From positions 53,540-117,539 of the forward strand of contig NZ_CABVGX010000013.1 of the NCBI RefSeq assembly GCF_902497625.1: a stretch of DNA of 64,000 bases, in the 5' to 3' direction. The notes beneath the pieces are model-generated. The model did not search any database. It saw only the letters and a program-made list of their open reading frames with translations, and was not told the DNA's origin. The number at the start of each line of letters is the position of its first letter. Within the stretch, counting starts at the first letter, position 1. Origin of the DNA: Pseudomonas fluorescens (GTDB lineage Bacteria > Pseudomonadota > Gammaproteobacteria > Pseudomonadales > Pseudomonadaceae). Of this stretch, positions 19,328 through 28,635 are shown piece after piece. Position numbers and translations under genes: made by a program.

Positions 19328-19395
19328 AGGTGGTGAGTCAGACGAAGACGATTTCGTAGGGCAAGCGCATGCGTTCCAGCAGAACCGGCGGTATC
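18830..19395. repeat. Tandem duplication (about 265-295 bp units) including a gene end
   Basis: 18830-19100 is repeated at 19095-19395 with few differences and about 30 extra bases in the second copy's repeat cluster. Both copies hold the unique stretch starting CTGCACCAGACGACTCAGTG (near 18895 and 19160). Both also hold the last 19 codons of the PIG-L gene. The junction at 19095-19100 is GGTATC, the hexamer found at both presumed parental ends (18830-18835 and 19390-19395). Confidence 0.88.
19043..19100 (-). pseudogene. Duplicated 3' tail of the neighbouring PIG-L gene
   Basis: These 58 bases are identical to 19338-19395, the stop codon and last 18-19 codons of the PIG-L-like gene (ending RMRLPYEIVFV). 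There is no start or upstream part, so it is a dead remnant carried by the tandem duplication. Confidence 0.9.
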
Positions 19396-20096
19396 AACGG
19401 TGCGAGGCCGATGGCCGGATCACCGTCCAGCTGGGTGGCGTAAGCGTGGGTAGCGTGGCTTTTACGCGCCACAGTCCAGGTGTCGAGGCGCAGCTTGCGC
19501 GCGCGATGCCAGGGAATGTGCGTGTGATCGCGTGCCGGCCGGTGCCAGGCCCATACGGGTACTTCGTTGAATGTCGCGCCGACTGAGTCGGCGGCCCGGG
19601 CGGCAGCACGACCCACGGCTGCTTGATCGGGATGGCCGTCTTCAGACCACGTTGTGAACACCACGTCATCGGCTCGCAGGTAGCGCGCGATAAATTGCGC
19701 CAGCTCAGCTTCACGTTCATTCAAGGCATTGTCGGTAAAACCGCCGCGAATCCATTTCAAACTGTGCATCGGCAAGCCAAGCCGGCGCAGGGCTTCGACA
19801 CTTTCCTGCGGCCGGAATACGCTGAGACGTTTTTCCGACCACTGGCGCGAGCCAGGGTGACTGGCACTGCCATCGGTGATCGAGATGAGTTGCAGTGGAT
19901 GGCCCAGCGCGCTGAGCAATTGCAGCAGCCCGCCGCAGGTCACCACTTCATCACCGGGATGGGGCGCGATGAATACTGCCCGTGCCCCCGGCGGGACAAG
20001 GTTGCGGGTACTGATGACGGGGATGTTGTCGAGCTGGGCGGCGTGGTTCCAGATTTGTCCGGGGAGGCTGGTGTCACTGATGGAAACGGGTTTCAT
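19338..20096 (-). CDS. PIG-L deacetylase-like protein with degenerate active site
   Basis: A 252-residue member of the PIG-L (LmbE) family, whose active members are zinc-dependent N-acetylglucosaminide deacetylases. It is clearly paralogous to the gene at 21468-22226 along its length (GGLLQLLSALGHPLQLISIT, TDGSASHPGS, LKWIRGGF). Two key motifs are altered. The usual HPDDE is HPGDE, losing the Asp that acts as general base in MshB. HxDH is HPDQ, losing a zinc-ligand His. It is therefore probably inactive as a deacetylase or works differently. The start MKPVSI is chosen because AAGGA lies nine bases upstream. A 119-base gap separates it from the operon upstream. Confidence 0.88.
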   Translation of the reverse strand: MKPVSISDTSLPGQIWNHAAQLDNIPVISTRNLVPPGARAVFIAPHPGDEVVTCGGLLQLLSALGHPLQLISITDGSASHPGSRQWSEKRLSVFRPQESVEALRRLGLPMHSLKWIRGGFTDNALNEREAELAQFIARYLRADDVVFTTWSEDGHPDQAAVGRAAARAADSVGATFNEVPVWAWHRPARDHTHIPWHRARKLRLDTWTVARKSHATHAYATQLDGDPAIGLAPLIPPVLLERMRLPYEIVFV

Positions 20097-20215
20097 CGGT
20101 CTACATCCTTGTGTCGATTGAGCCGGGGCGCCGCGCTCCAAACCATGGATTGCGGAAGCAGAGTATTACTCAAGTAACGCTATTCGTCGCCCTGATGTTC
20201 TACCCGTTTCGTTTT

Positions 20216-20875
20216 TTAGCCGACCTGAAGCATCCCCCGCAGATAATCACCGAAACCGCCCCGAGCCCGTGCGTCGAGGCGGGCGCTGGTCAGCACCTGC
20301 GGGCGGTGACTCCAGGCGATCGTTGCGCCGCAGCGTTCAAGCTGGCGCACCAGCTGCACATCTTCATGGCAGGCCAGAGGCTCAAACCCGCCGGCGCGCC
20401 TGTAGGCATCGGCGCTGATGCCCAGGTTGGCGCCGTGAATATGCCGGTGGTCTTCACGAGCCTGATAATGCTGGTGATAACGAATCTGCGCCGCTTCATC
20501 GAACGATTCGTGCCACGTCTCCACCGTGACCGTGCCGCACACGGCGTCAGTGCCAAGGGCCAATTGCGCCACCAGCCAATCGTGGGCCACCCTGCTGTCG
20601 GCGTCAGAGCAGGAAATCCATCGCGCACCACGCTCCAGCAAAAATCGCGCGCCTGCTGCGCGCGCCTCGCCGACATTACGCGCCTGGATCACCAGGCTGT
20701 GCACCGGGTAACTTTTGACGATCTCCAGCGAACGATCGGTGCAACTGTCCAGCACCACCAGCACTTCAACATCTTCACCGTTCAATAAATCATGCCGCGC
20801 CGCCAGCAATGCGGCCTGAAGGCATTCTTCGAGCAATGCCTCCTCATTGTGTGCCGGGATCAGAATTCCAATCAT
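20216..20875 (-). CDS. Glycosyltransferase family 2 protein
   Basis: A 219-residue GT-A enzyme. It opens with IGILIPAHNEEALLEECL, has VLDSCTDRS, and the DxD-type metal-nucleotide motif SDADSRV near residues 92-97. An acceptor-side GGFEPLACHEDVQL stretch follows, in which the ED-type acid/base is visible. No membrane helix is seen, so it is cytosolic or peripheral. Its start overlaps the methyltransferase stop by four bases (ATGA), a sign of translational coupling. Context with a PIG-L deacetylase and a NodS-like methyltransferase suggests assembly or decoration of an amino-sugar glycoconjugate. Donor and acceptor cannot be inferred. Confidence 0.9.
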   Translation of the reverse strand: MIGILIPAHNEEALLEECLQAALLAARHDLLNGEDVEVLVVLDSCTDRSLEIVKSYPVHSLVIQARNVGEARAAGARFLLERGARWISCSDADSRVAHDWLVAQLALGTDAVCGTVTVETWHESFDEAAQIRYHQHYQAREDHRHIHGANLGISADAYRRAGGFEPLACHEDVQLVRQLERCGATIAWSHRPQVLTSARLDARARGGFGDYLRGMLQVG

Positions 20876-21471
20876 CGCAAACCCTCAAGTGCGGCAACGG
20901 AGCGCGGTTCACGGCTCCAGACTTCCAATAGAAAATCAGCTTCCTGATGCAAAACCAGGCGCGGCAGGTGCAGATGCTCGTGCAACTGGTCGTGCACTTG
21001 ACGGGCGTTGAGCGGGCAGCCCTCAATAGGCGGGCGCCAATGACAGGCGATTAGTTGGCCATCAGCCGTCAGGGACTGCGCGGCGTGTTGGATCAAGCGG
21101 GTCAGATCGTCGGCATCCAGGTAATAGCCGACTTCGCTCAACACGATCAGGTCGAACTGCTCGTTCGGCCAGTCTTCCGGCAAGCGGCCCTTGCGAATCT
21201 CGGCGTGATCAAACAGGCTCAGACGCGTGCGCGCCAGACTGACTGCCGCTGCAGCGGTGTCATAACACAGCAAACGATCGCAGCGGCCGGCCAGTTCCGC
21301 ACTCAGCTCACCGTTGGCACAGCCGGGCTCGAAGATGGCGCGATACCGGGGTCGGGGCAGGGCGGCCAGGGTGATGGCGCGTTTGCGTTGCTCATACCAG
21401 CGCTGGCGAAACGACCAGGGATCGTCGTTGCCTGCAAAGAGACCGTCGAAATAGCGATCGTCGACACTCAT
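20872..21471 (-). CDS. NodS-like class I SAM-dependent methyltransferase
   Basis: A 199-residue Rossmann-type methyltransferase. The N-terminal YFDGLFAGNDDPWSFRQRWY resembles the NodS family, whose founding member N-methylates the deacetylated glucosamine of Nod factors. The SAM-binding motif I is IFEPGCANGELS near residues 46-57, followed by LLCYDTAAAAV (motif II) and FDLIVLSEVGYYL (motif IV). It overlaps both neighbours by four bases. PIG-L/NodS-like fusions are annotated in some Pseudomonas, which supports a shared substrate. The substrate here is unknown. Confidence 0.85.
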   Translation of the reverse strand: MSVDDRYFDGLFAGNDDPWSFRQRWYEQRKRAITLAALPRPRYRAIFEPGCANGELSAELAGRCDRLLCYDTAAAAVSLARTRLSLFDHAEIRKGRLPEDWPNEQFDLIVLSEVGYYLDADDLTRLIQHAAQSLTADGQLIACHWRPPIEGCPLNARQVHDQLHEHLHLPRLVLHQEADFLLEVWSREPRSVAALEGLR

Positions 21472-22226
21472 ATGAACACCACCTCGAATGGCTGCAGCAA
21501 ACGATCGACCACGTTAGGTGCAAGCACCGGCGGCAGACCCACCAGCGGATCGCCTTCCAGTTGGCTGGCGAAGGCGTGAATCGCGTGACGCTTGCGTGCG
21601 ACCAGAGGCGCGCTCAGGAGAATCTTGCGTGCCCGCTCCCACGGCACCGCGCGATCTTCCGGCGCTGCCCAGTGCCAGGTCCACACGGGCAATTCGAGCA
21701 GGGTGGCCCCCACGCGTCGCGCTGCTTCGGCACTGGCGCGGCCCACGGCTTCATGATCGCAATGGCCGTCCTCACGCCAGGTGGTGAACACCACATCGTC
21801 CGGGCGCAGATAGCGTTCAATGAAATCGCACAGCTCGGCCTCGCGTGCTGCCACCTGACTGTCGGCAAAGCCACCGCGCAACCATTTCAGGCTGTGCAAC
21901 GGCAGACCCAACCGGCGCAATGCCTCGGCGGACTCTTGCGGGCGTACGGTGCTCAAGCGTTCGACTGGCCAGCTCGCGGAACCGGGATGACTGGCGCTGC
22001 CATCGGTCACCGAAATCAGCTGCAATGGCCGACCAGCCGCCGCAAGAATCTGCAGGAGCCCGCCACAGCCCAGCACTTCATCGTCGGGGTGCGGGGCGAT
22101 AATGACTGCGCGCGAACCTTCCGGCACCAGCTGCAGAATGTCGGTATCGGGCAGCTGCGCCAATTGGCTCGAGCGTTGCCACTGATGCAACGACGTGCCC
22201 TGACCGACGATTGGATTGTTTTTCAT
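21468..22226 (-). CDS. PIG-L family deacetylase, intact active site
   Basis: A 252-residue LmbE/PIG-L-type zinc hydrolase. The metal and catalytic motif is complete, HPDDE in VIIAPHPDDEVLGCGG, and the second site HCDH carries both histidines (REDGHCDHEAVGR). Active relatives remove the acetyl group from N-acetylglucosamine conjugates (MshB, BshB, PIG-L). The ATG at 22226 overlaps the upstream stop in an ATGA, and the gene's own stop overlaps the methyltransferase start the same way, so the longer upstream frame is not used. It is the active paralogue of the gene at 19338-20096. Cytosolic; no signal peptide. Confidence 0.9.
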   Translation of the reverse strand: MKNNPIVGQGTSLHQWQRSSQLAQLPDTDILQLVPEGSRAVIIAPHPDDEVLGCGGLLQILAAAGRPLQLISVTDGSASHPGSASWPVERLSTVRPQESAEALRRLGLPLHSLKWLRGGFADSQVAAREAELCDFIERYLRPDDVVFTTWREDGHCDHEAVGRASAEAARRVGATLLELPVWTWHWAAPEDRAVPWERARKILLSAPLVARKRHAIHAFASQLEGDPLVGLPPVLAPNVVDRLLQPFEVVFI

Positions 22227-23212
22227 AACGTCCATGTTCCACTGAGTACTTTTTCGCCAAGCGCTGCAAGGTCTCGTTCGGCATGACTTTGACGGAGGAA
22301 GACCGGCAAATCGGCGATCATCCGAGCGAAATGCCGATCCTTGCAATAAGGGCCTGCACCGAGGGCATGGCCGACGTGCAAAATCACTTGCTCGGCGGCC
22401 TGTTCAACCACGGCGCGAGCGCGACGGGCCAACAGTTCAGCATTGTCTAAAGGCGCGGCATCAATGGCCTGTGCGCCGATTCTCAAAACATCAGCCGCCG
22501 CTTGCAACGCGCAGTCGACGGCGCCTAGATGAGCAAGAGCATGGGGTTCTGGACGTAACCTGCAATGACTGCGCAAGCGTTCGGCAAGGCTTTGTGCGGC
22601 ACCGTACCAGCAGGCGGCGATACCAATGCCGCCTTGCCAGAAACCGGGTCGATGCAGGTAATCGCCGGGCTGTCCGATGGCCTTTGCCTGAGCCCCATCG
22701 AACAGCACCTCGACACTGCCCGTCGCGCCCATGCCGACTGCATGCCAACCTTGATCGGTAACGTTCACGCCGGGTTGATCCAGCGCAACCGCCACCAGTT
22801 GCTGACGGCCCTGATCATCCCAAGCGGTCAGCAAGGCATTACTCAATACTGCGGCGCCCGAACACCAGGCCTTGCGGCCATTCAGCGTAACCAGATGGCC
22901 TTGCGGGATGACGCGAACACGAGCGTCTGGTGGTTCGGCGGCCCACATGCCCCACGTGCTGCCTGGGGTAGGCGAACCACCGAGTTGCTGGACAATCGCC
23001 AGCGCGTCGGTATGGCCTTCGTACAGTTTGCACAGCGCCAGATCATGCCCGGCAACCTCGGCCAAGCGCTGGAAACGTTCCAGCGTTTGACCGTTACCGG
23101 GCAACGGGAGCTGATCGAGACCTGCCTCGACCATTTCCCGCAGGCATTGCCCTAACGCATCGGCGTCAGGGTAATCCGGTGAACGACGCAGCAGAAATGC
23201 ACTGAGGTCCAT
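22223..23212 (-). CDS. Acyl-CoA dehydrogenase-like flavoprotein, short form
   Basis: A 329-residue protein of the acyl-CoA dehydrogenase fold, about 50 residues shorter than standard members. WGMWAAEPPDARVRV, LNGRKAWCSGAAVLSNALL and VTDQGWHAVGMGATGSVEVLFD match the middle beta-domain; the rest is helical. The C-terminus has LRQSHAERDLAALGEKVL instead of the YEGT motif that carries the catalytic Glu in short-chain dehydrogenases. It may thus be a monooxygenase-type or otherwise divergent member. The start MDLSAF is three bases past the glgX stop, behind a GAGGAAGAAGAG ribosome site. First gene of the coupled PIG-L/NodS/GT2 set. Confidence 0.8.
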   Translation of the reverse strand: MDLSAFLLRRSPDYPDADALGQCLREMVEAGLDQLPLPGNGQTLERFQRLAEVAGHDLALCKLYEGHTDALAIVQQLGGSPTPGSTWGMWAAEPPDARVRVIPQGHLVTLNGRKAWCSGAAVLSNALLTAWDDQGRQQLVAVALDQPGVNVTDQGWHAVGMGATGSVEVLFDGAQAKAIGQPGDYLHRPGFWQGGIGIAACWYGAAQSLAERLRSHCRLRPEPHALAHLGAVDCALQAAADVLRIGAQAIDAAPLDNAELLARRARAVVEQAAEQVILHVGHALGAGPYCKDRHFARMIADLPVFLRQSHAERDLAALGEKVLSGTWTL

Positions 23213-23213
23213 T

Positions 23214-25376
<2,163 letters not shown>

Positions 25377-25466
25377 AGGTGCTCCTGCAAATAGGGGGCT
25401 GACGCTGTTCGATGTCGAAGTGCGTGATACACGGCTCGGGTTTTTTCGAGGACGAGCGAAACCTCG

Positions 25467-25486
25467 GTGGCGAGCGCACTCGCCAC
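25467..25486. promoter_or_regulatory. Stem-loop between DUF2934 gene and glgX
   Basis: GTGGCGAG and CTCGCCAC form a perfect 8-bp stem with a CGCA loop, in the 139-base gap upstream of glgX. It could be a weak terminator or an mRNA processing structure separating glgX from the treY side. No T-run follows. Confidence 0.35.
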
Positions 25487-25515
25487 GAGTCATTCAGGGC
25501 AAAGGTGTGAGCGCG

Positions 25516-25848
25516 TCAGACCGCAGGCGGTTTACGCGCGGCGCGAGGCTTTTTTTCGGCAGCTTTTTCACCTGGTGGAACGATCGAAGAAGCTGCTGCC
25601 GGCTTCTTGGCCTTGGCTTTCGTTTCAGCGCCTTTGCCGTCGATTACTTTGCTGTCCGCCTTTTTCGCGGGGATCTTGCCAGCCGATTTACTACCAGCCG
25701 CCTTGGGCGATTTGCTCGGCGCCAGTGCTTCGGCCTCTGCGAGCTTGCGAGCCATTTCCCAGTGACGGGCTTCCTGTCCCTCCGGTTTGCCTTCCGACTC
25801 CCAGATTTGGTAAGCAAATTCTCGAACGCGTTTATCGTCAGTACTCAT
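25516..25848 (-). CDS. DUF2934 protein with basic Lys/Ala/Pro-rich tail
   Basis: A 110-residue protein. Residues 1-40 (RVREFAYQIWESEGKPEGQE, then HWEMARKLAEAE) match the DUF2934 helical module, recognised by the W-x(n)-G-x-P-x-G pattern. The remaining 70 residues are low-complexity and strongly basic (KSPKAAGSKSAGKIPAKKAD, AKAKKPAAAS, KKPRAARKP), like the tail of histone H1-like bacterial proteins. DUF2934 genes are recurrent in glycogen/trehalose loci, but their role is unknown. A tail of this type could bind nucleic acid or polyanions. It lies 21 bases after treY and 139 before glgX. Confidence 0.85.
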   Translation of the reverse strand: MSTDDKRVREFAYQIWESEGKPEGQEARHWEMARKLAEAEALAPSKSPKAAGSKSAGKIPAKKADSKVIDGKGAETKAKAKKPAAASSIVPPGEKAAEKKPRAARKPPAV

Positions 25849-25869
25849 CGCATTGCTCCTGAACTCAAC

Positions 25870-28635
25870 TCAAACTTTGATAAAAACGTTAACGGGGAAA
25901 CTCCCCAGCGCTGCGCTGATGGCCAGCTCTCTGTGTTCTGTGACTACCGCGCTGGAAAAAAGTCCCTTCAGATTTTCGCCTGAGGCCGCAAACGGTAACT
26001 GCACCCGGGTATCGCCCCATTGCAGCGCGTCGATCTGTGGCACGGAACTGTCTTTGAGCAACCCGGCGCAGCGGACCGGCACTATGACGATGGCCGTTTT
26101 GCCTTCCAGCGATCGTGCGAAAGCGAGCACACGATGAGCTTGGCTGCCGATCACTTCCAGGGCTTGGTAGCTACCCTGTCTGAACAGCTCGGGATGCTCA
26201 GCGCGCAACTGCAGGGTGCGCTGGATGAGGGTTTGTTTGATCCGACCGTCACGCCAATGGTCTAGCAGCTCCGGCAACCGCGCAGGCGACTGCACGGCCT
26301 GCTGGCGTCTGGCGTAATCCACCGGACGGCGGTTGTCCGGATCGACCAGCGAAAAATCCCAGAACTCGCTGCCCTGATACAAATCCGGAATGCCCGGCAC
26401 GGTCATGCGCAGCAAGGTTTGCGCCAGGCCATTCAGCGCGCCGGGGGCGGCGAGGGCGTTTGCAGCTGCACCCAGCGCCGTACGCAGCGCTTCACCTTCC
26501 GGACTCAGCAGCAGACGTTGCAGGAATTGTTGCGCCGCTTGCTCGTAAGCGTCATTGGGTGCGCTCCAGCTGCTTGCCAACTTGGCTTCACGCAGTGCTT
26601 TTTGCTGCCACTGCCAGACGCGTTCATTGTAGGCCTCGAGCGCCGCGTGATCGTCGCTGCGCAAGTCCAGCGGCCAGCTGCCGAGCAAGGCCTGATAGAG
26701 AAACAGTTCGTCACCGGAAGAAGGCATTTGCTCGTCAGCGCGCAACGGGCGGGCGAGGGCCTGCCACAGCGGCACCTGCTCGGCATACCAGTCACTGCGC
26801 TCGCTTAATACCGCCAGGCGGGCGCGGGTATCTTCGCCCCGCTTGTGGTCATGGGTCGCGGTGGCCAACAAGTTGTCTGGAAATTCCTGCAAGCGATTGA
26901 GGCAAGCCGCATGGAAATCAGCCACCGGTGCGCTGAACTGCTCGGTGCTGAAGCCGACATCGTTACGCGAGAGCAAAACCGCCGAACGATAGAACGCCGT
27001 GTCTTCCACTGCCTTCGCCGCCGCTGGTGAAGTCAGCTGCTGAAACCGCACACAAGCATGTTTGAGCATTTTGCGCGAGCGACCCACCGGCCGTTTGCGC
27101 CAGGGCTCACCGCCGAGCCAGCGTGCCAGGCAATCGAGCACCGGCCAATCAGCCTCGCCGAGGGTGTGCCGGGCGCCGTCCATGGCTTGCTGGAAGAACA
27201 CGTCGTCCTCGGCGGAGCGCCCGCGAGGGCTGATGTAGGTGCGGTACACCGGGAAGTGCACAATCAATTCCTGCAAGGCCCGGCGGATCGCGCCGAGCGT
27301 CAGGTCACGGGTCATCAAGTCATCGCGGGCCACTTGCAGCAATGCCTGGGCGACACTTTCGAAGTCACCGGCGAGCGAGCCGTTGAGGATCTGCTGGCGC
27401 GCCAGATGCGCTTCCTGGAGGAACTGCGCAGGACGCTGGCTGATGCCGCTCCACAATTCACCGAGGGTTTCGGCGCCAGCCGGATCGTGTTGCAGCAGCG
27501 ATACCTGGTTCATGAATTCATAACCGGTGGTGCCATCCACAGACCAGTCGCGATGCAGGGTTTCGCCTTCGCCGAGAATTTTTTCCACGTAGATTGGCAA
27601 GTGCCGATCCGGGCACAGGCTGTCGACTCGGCGACGCAACTTGCGGCAGTAACCACGCGGGTCAGCGAGGCCATCGATATGGTCGATGCGCAGTCCGTCG
27701 ATCAGGCCAGCGGCAACCAGCTCGAAAATCTTCGCGTGAGTCGCTTCAAACACGGCAGGGCGTTCTACGCGCAAACCACCCAGTTCGTTGACATCGAAGA
27801 AACGCCGCCAATTGATATCGTCACCGGCTGTGCGCCAGCTGGCGAGGCGGTAGCTTTGCCGTTCGAGCAAGGCGTGCAGCCGATCAAAACCTTCCGGTTT
27901 GAGCGAATCATATGCGCCGAGGGATTGCTCGATGAGTTGCAGAATCGCCGGATCGCTCGCCAGTTCGCGCAGCTCTTCCTTCAACGGCATCGCCAGGCTG
28001 TGCGCGTCGCTTTGGAAACTAAGGGCGCTGAACCGCTCTGCGAGGGATTTGAGCGCCTCGTTGTCGACGCGCAAGAGCTCGCCGTAATTCTTCGGGCAGA
28101 TCGGGAAGTGATGGTCGTAATGCTCGACATAAAACCCGCCGCGCTCGGCGTCGAAGCGCAAATGCAAGGTGCCATCCTGCAAGGCGACGCCGTAGTCGCT
28201 GCCCAGGAACGGCAATAACAACTGGCCTTCCATCAACGGGTCGGGGGAATGCCACTGAATGTCGAAGAATTCTCCGTAAGGGCTCAGGCGTCCCCATTCC
28301 AGCAAGTCCTGCCACCATGGGTTGTCGCCCCCGCCGACCGCCATGTGGTTGGATACGATGTCAAGGATCAGCCCCATGTTCTGCTCGCGCAGGGCAGTGA
28401 CCAGTCGGCGCAAAGCCGCTTCACCGCCGAGCTCCGGATTGACCCGGGTCGGGTCGACCACGTCATAACCGTGCATCGAGCCGGCACGGGCGGCGAGCAG
28501 GGGGGACGCGTAGATGTGGCTGATTCCGAGGCTGGCGAAATACGGTACCAGCGGCACCGCTTGATCCAGGGTGAAATCTTTATGGAATTGCAGGCGCAAA
28601 GTCGCCCGCAGCGGTTTAACAAGTGCTTGATTCAT
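25870..28635 (-). CDS. treY: Maltooligosyltrehalose synthase TreY
   Basis: TreY rearranges the reducing-end alpha-1,4 bond of maltodextrins to an alpha,alpha-1,1 bond, making maltooligosyltrehalose. The 921-residue length and GH13_26 motifs fit: LRLQFHKDFTLDQAVPLVPY at the start, YDVVDPTRVNPELGG, LILDIVSNHMA, GLRIDHIDGLADP with the nucleophile Asp, and VEKILGEGE with the acid/base Glu. The C-terminal GIPDLYQGSEFWDFSLVDPD stretch is also typical. The start overlaps the malQ stop by four bases. The product goes to TreZ, encoded two genes upstream. Confidence 0.96.
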   Translation of the reverse strand: MNQALVKPLRATLRLQFHKDFTLDQAVPLVPYFASLGISHIYASPLLAARAGSMHGYDVVDPTRVNPELGGEAALRRLVTALREQNMGLILDIVSNHMAVGGGDNPWWQDLLEWGRLSPYGEFFDIQWHSPDPLMEGQLLLPFLGSDYGVALQDGTLHLRFDAERGGFYVEHYDHHFPICPKNYGELLRVDNEALKSLAERFSALSFQSDAHSLAMPLKEELRELASDPAILQLIEQSLGAYDSLKPEGFDRLHALLERQSYRLASWRTAGDDINWRRFFDVNELGGLRVERPAVFEATHAKIFELVAAGLIDGLRIDHIDGLADPRGYCRKLRRRVDSLCPDRHLPIYVEKILGEGETLHRDWSVDGTTGYEFMNQVSLLQHDPAGAETLGELWSGISQRPAQFLQEAHLARQQILNGSLAGDFESVAQALLQVARDDLMTRDLTLGAIRRALQELIVHFPVYRTYISPRGRSAEDDVFFQQAMDGARHTLGEADWPVLDCLARWLGGEPWRKRPVGRSRKMLKHACVRFQQLTSPAAAKAVEDTAFYRSAVLLSRNDVGFSTEQFSAPVADFHAACLNRLQEFPDNLLATATHDHKRGEDTRARLAVLSERSDWYAEQVPLWQALARPLRADEQMPSSGDELFLYQALLGSWPLDLRSDDHAALEAYNERVWQWQQKALREAKLASSWSAPNDAYEQAAQQFLQRLLLSPEGEALRTALGAAANALAAPGALNGLAQTLLRMTVPGIPDLYQGSEFWDFSLVDPDNRRPVDYARRQQAVQSPARLPELLDHWRDGRIKQTLIQRTLQLRAEHPELFRQGSYQALEVIGSQAHRVLAFARSLEGKTAIVIVPVRCAGLLKDSSVPQIDALQWGDTRVQLPFAASGENLKGLFSSAVVTEHRELAISAALGSFPVNVFIKV

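Noticed and set aside
18616..19359. Short Ala/Arg-rich frames in the 18.6-19.3 kb repeat cluster
   Set aside because: They are translations of REP-like palindromes and a duplicated gene end.
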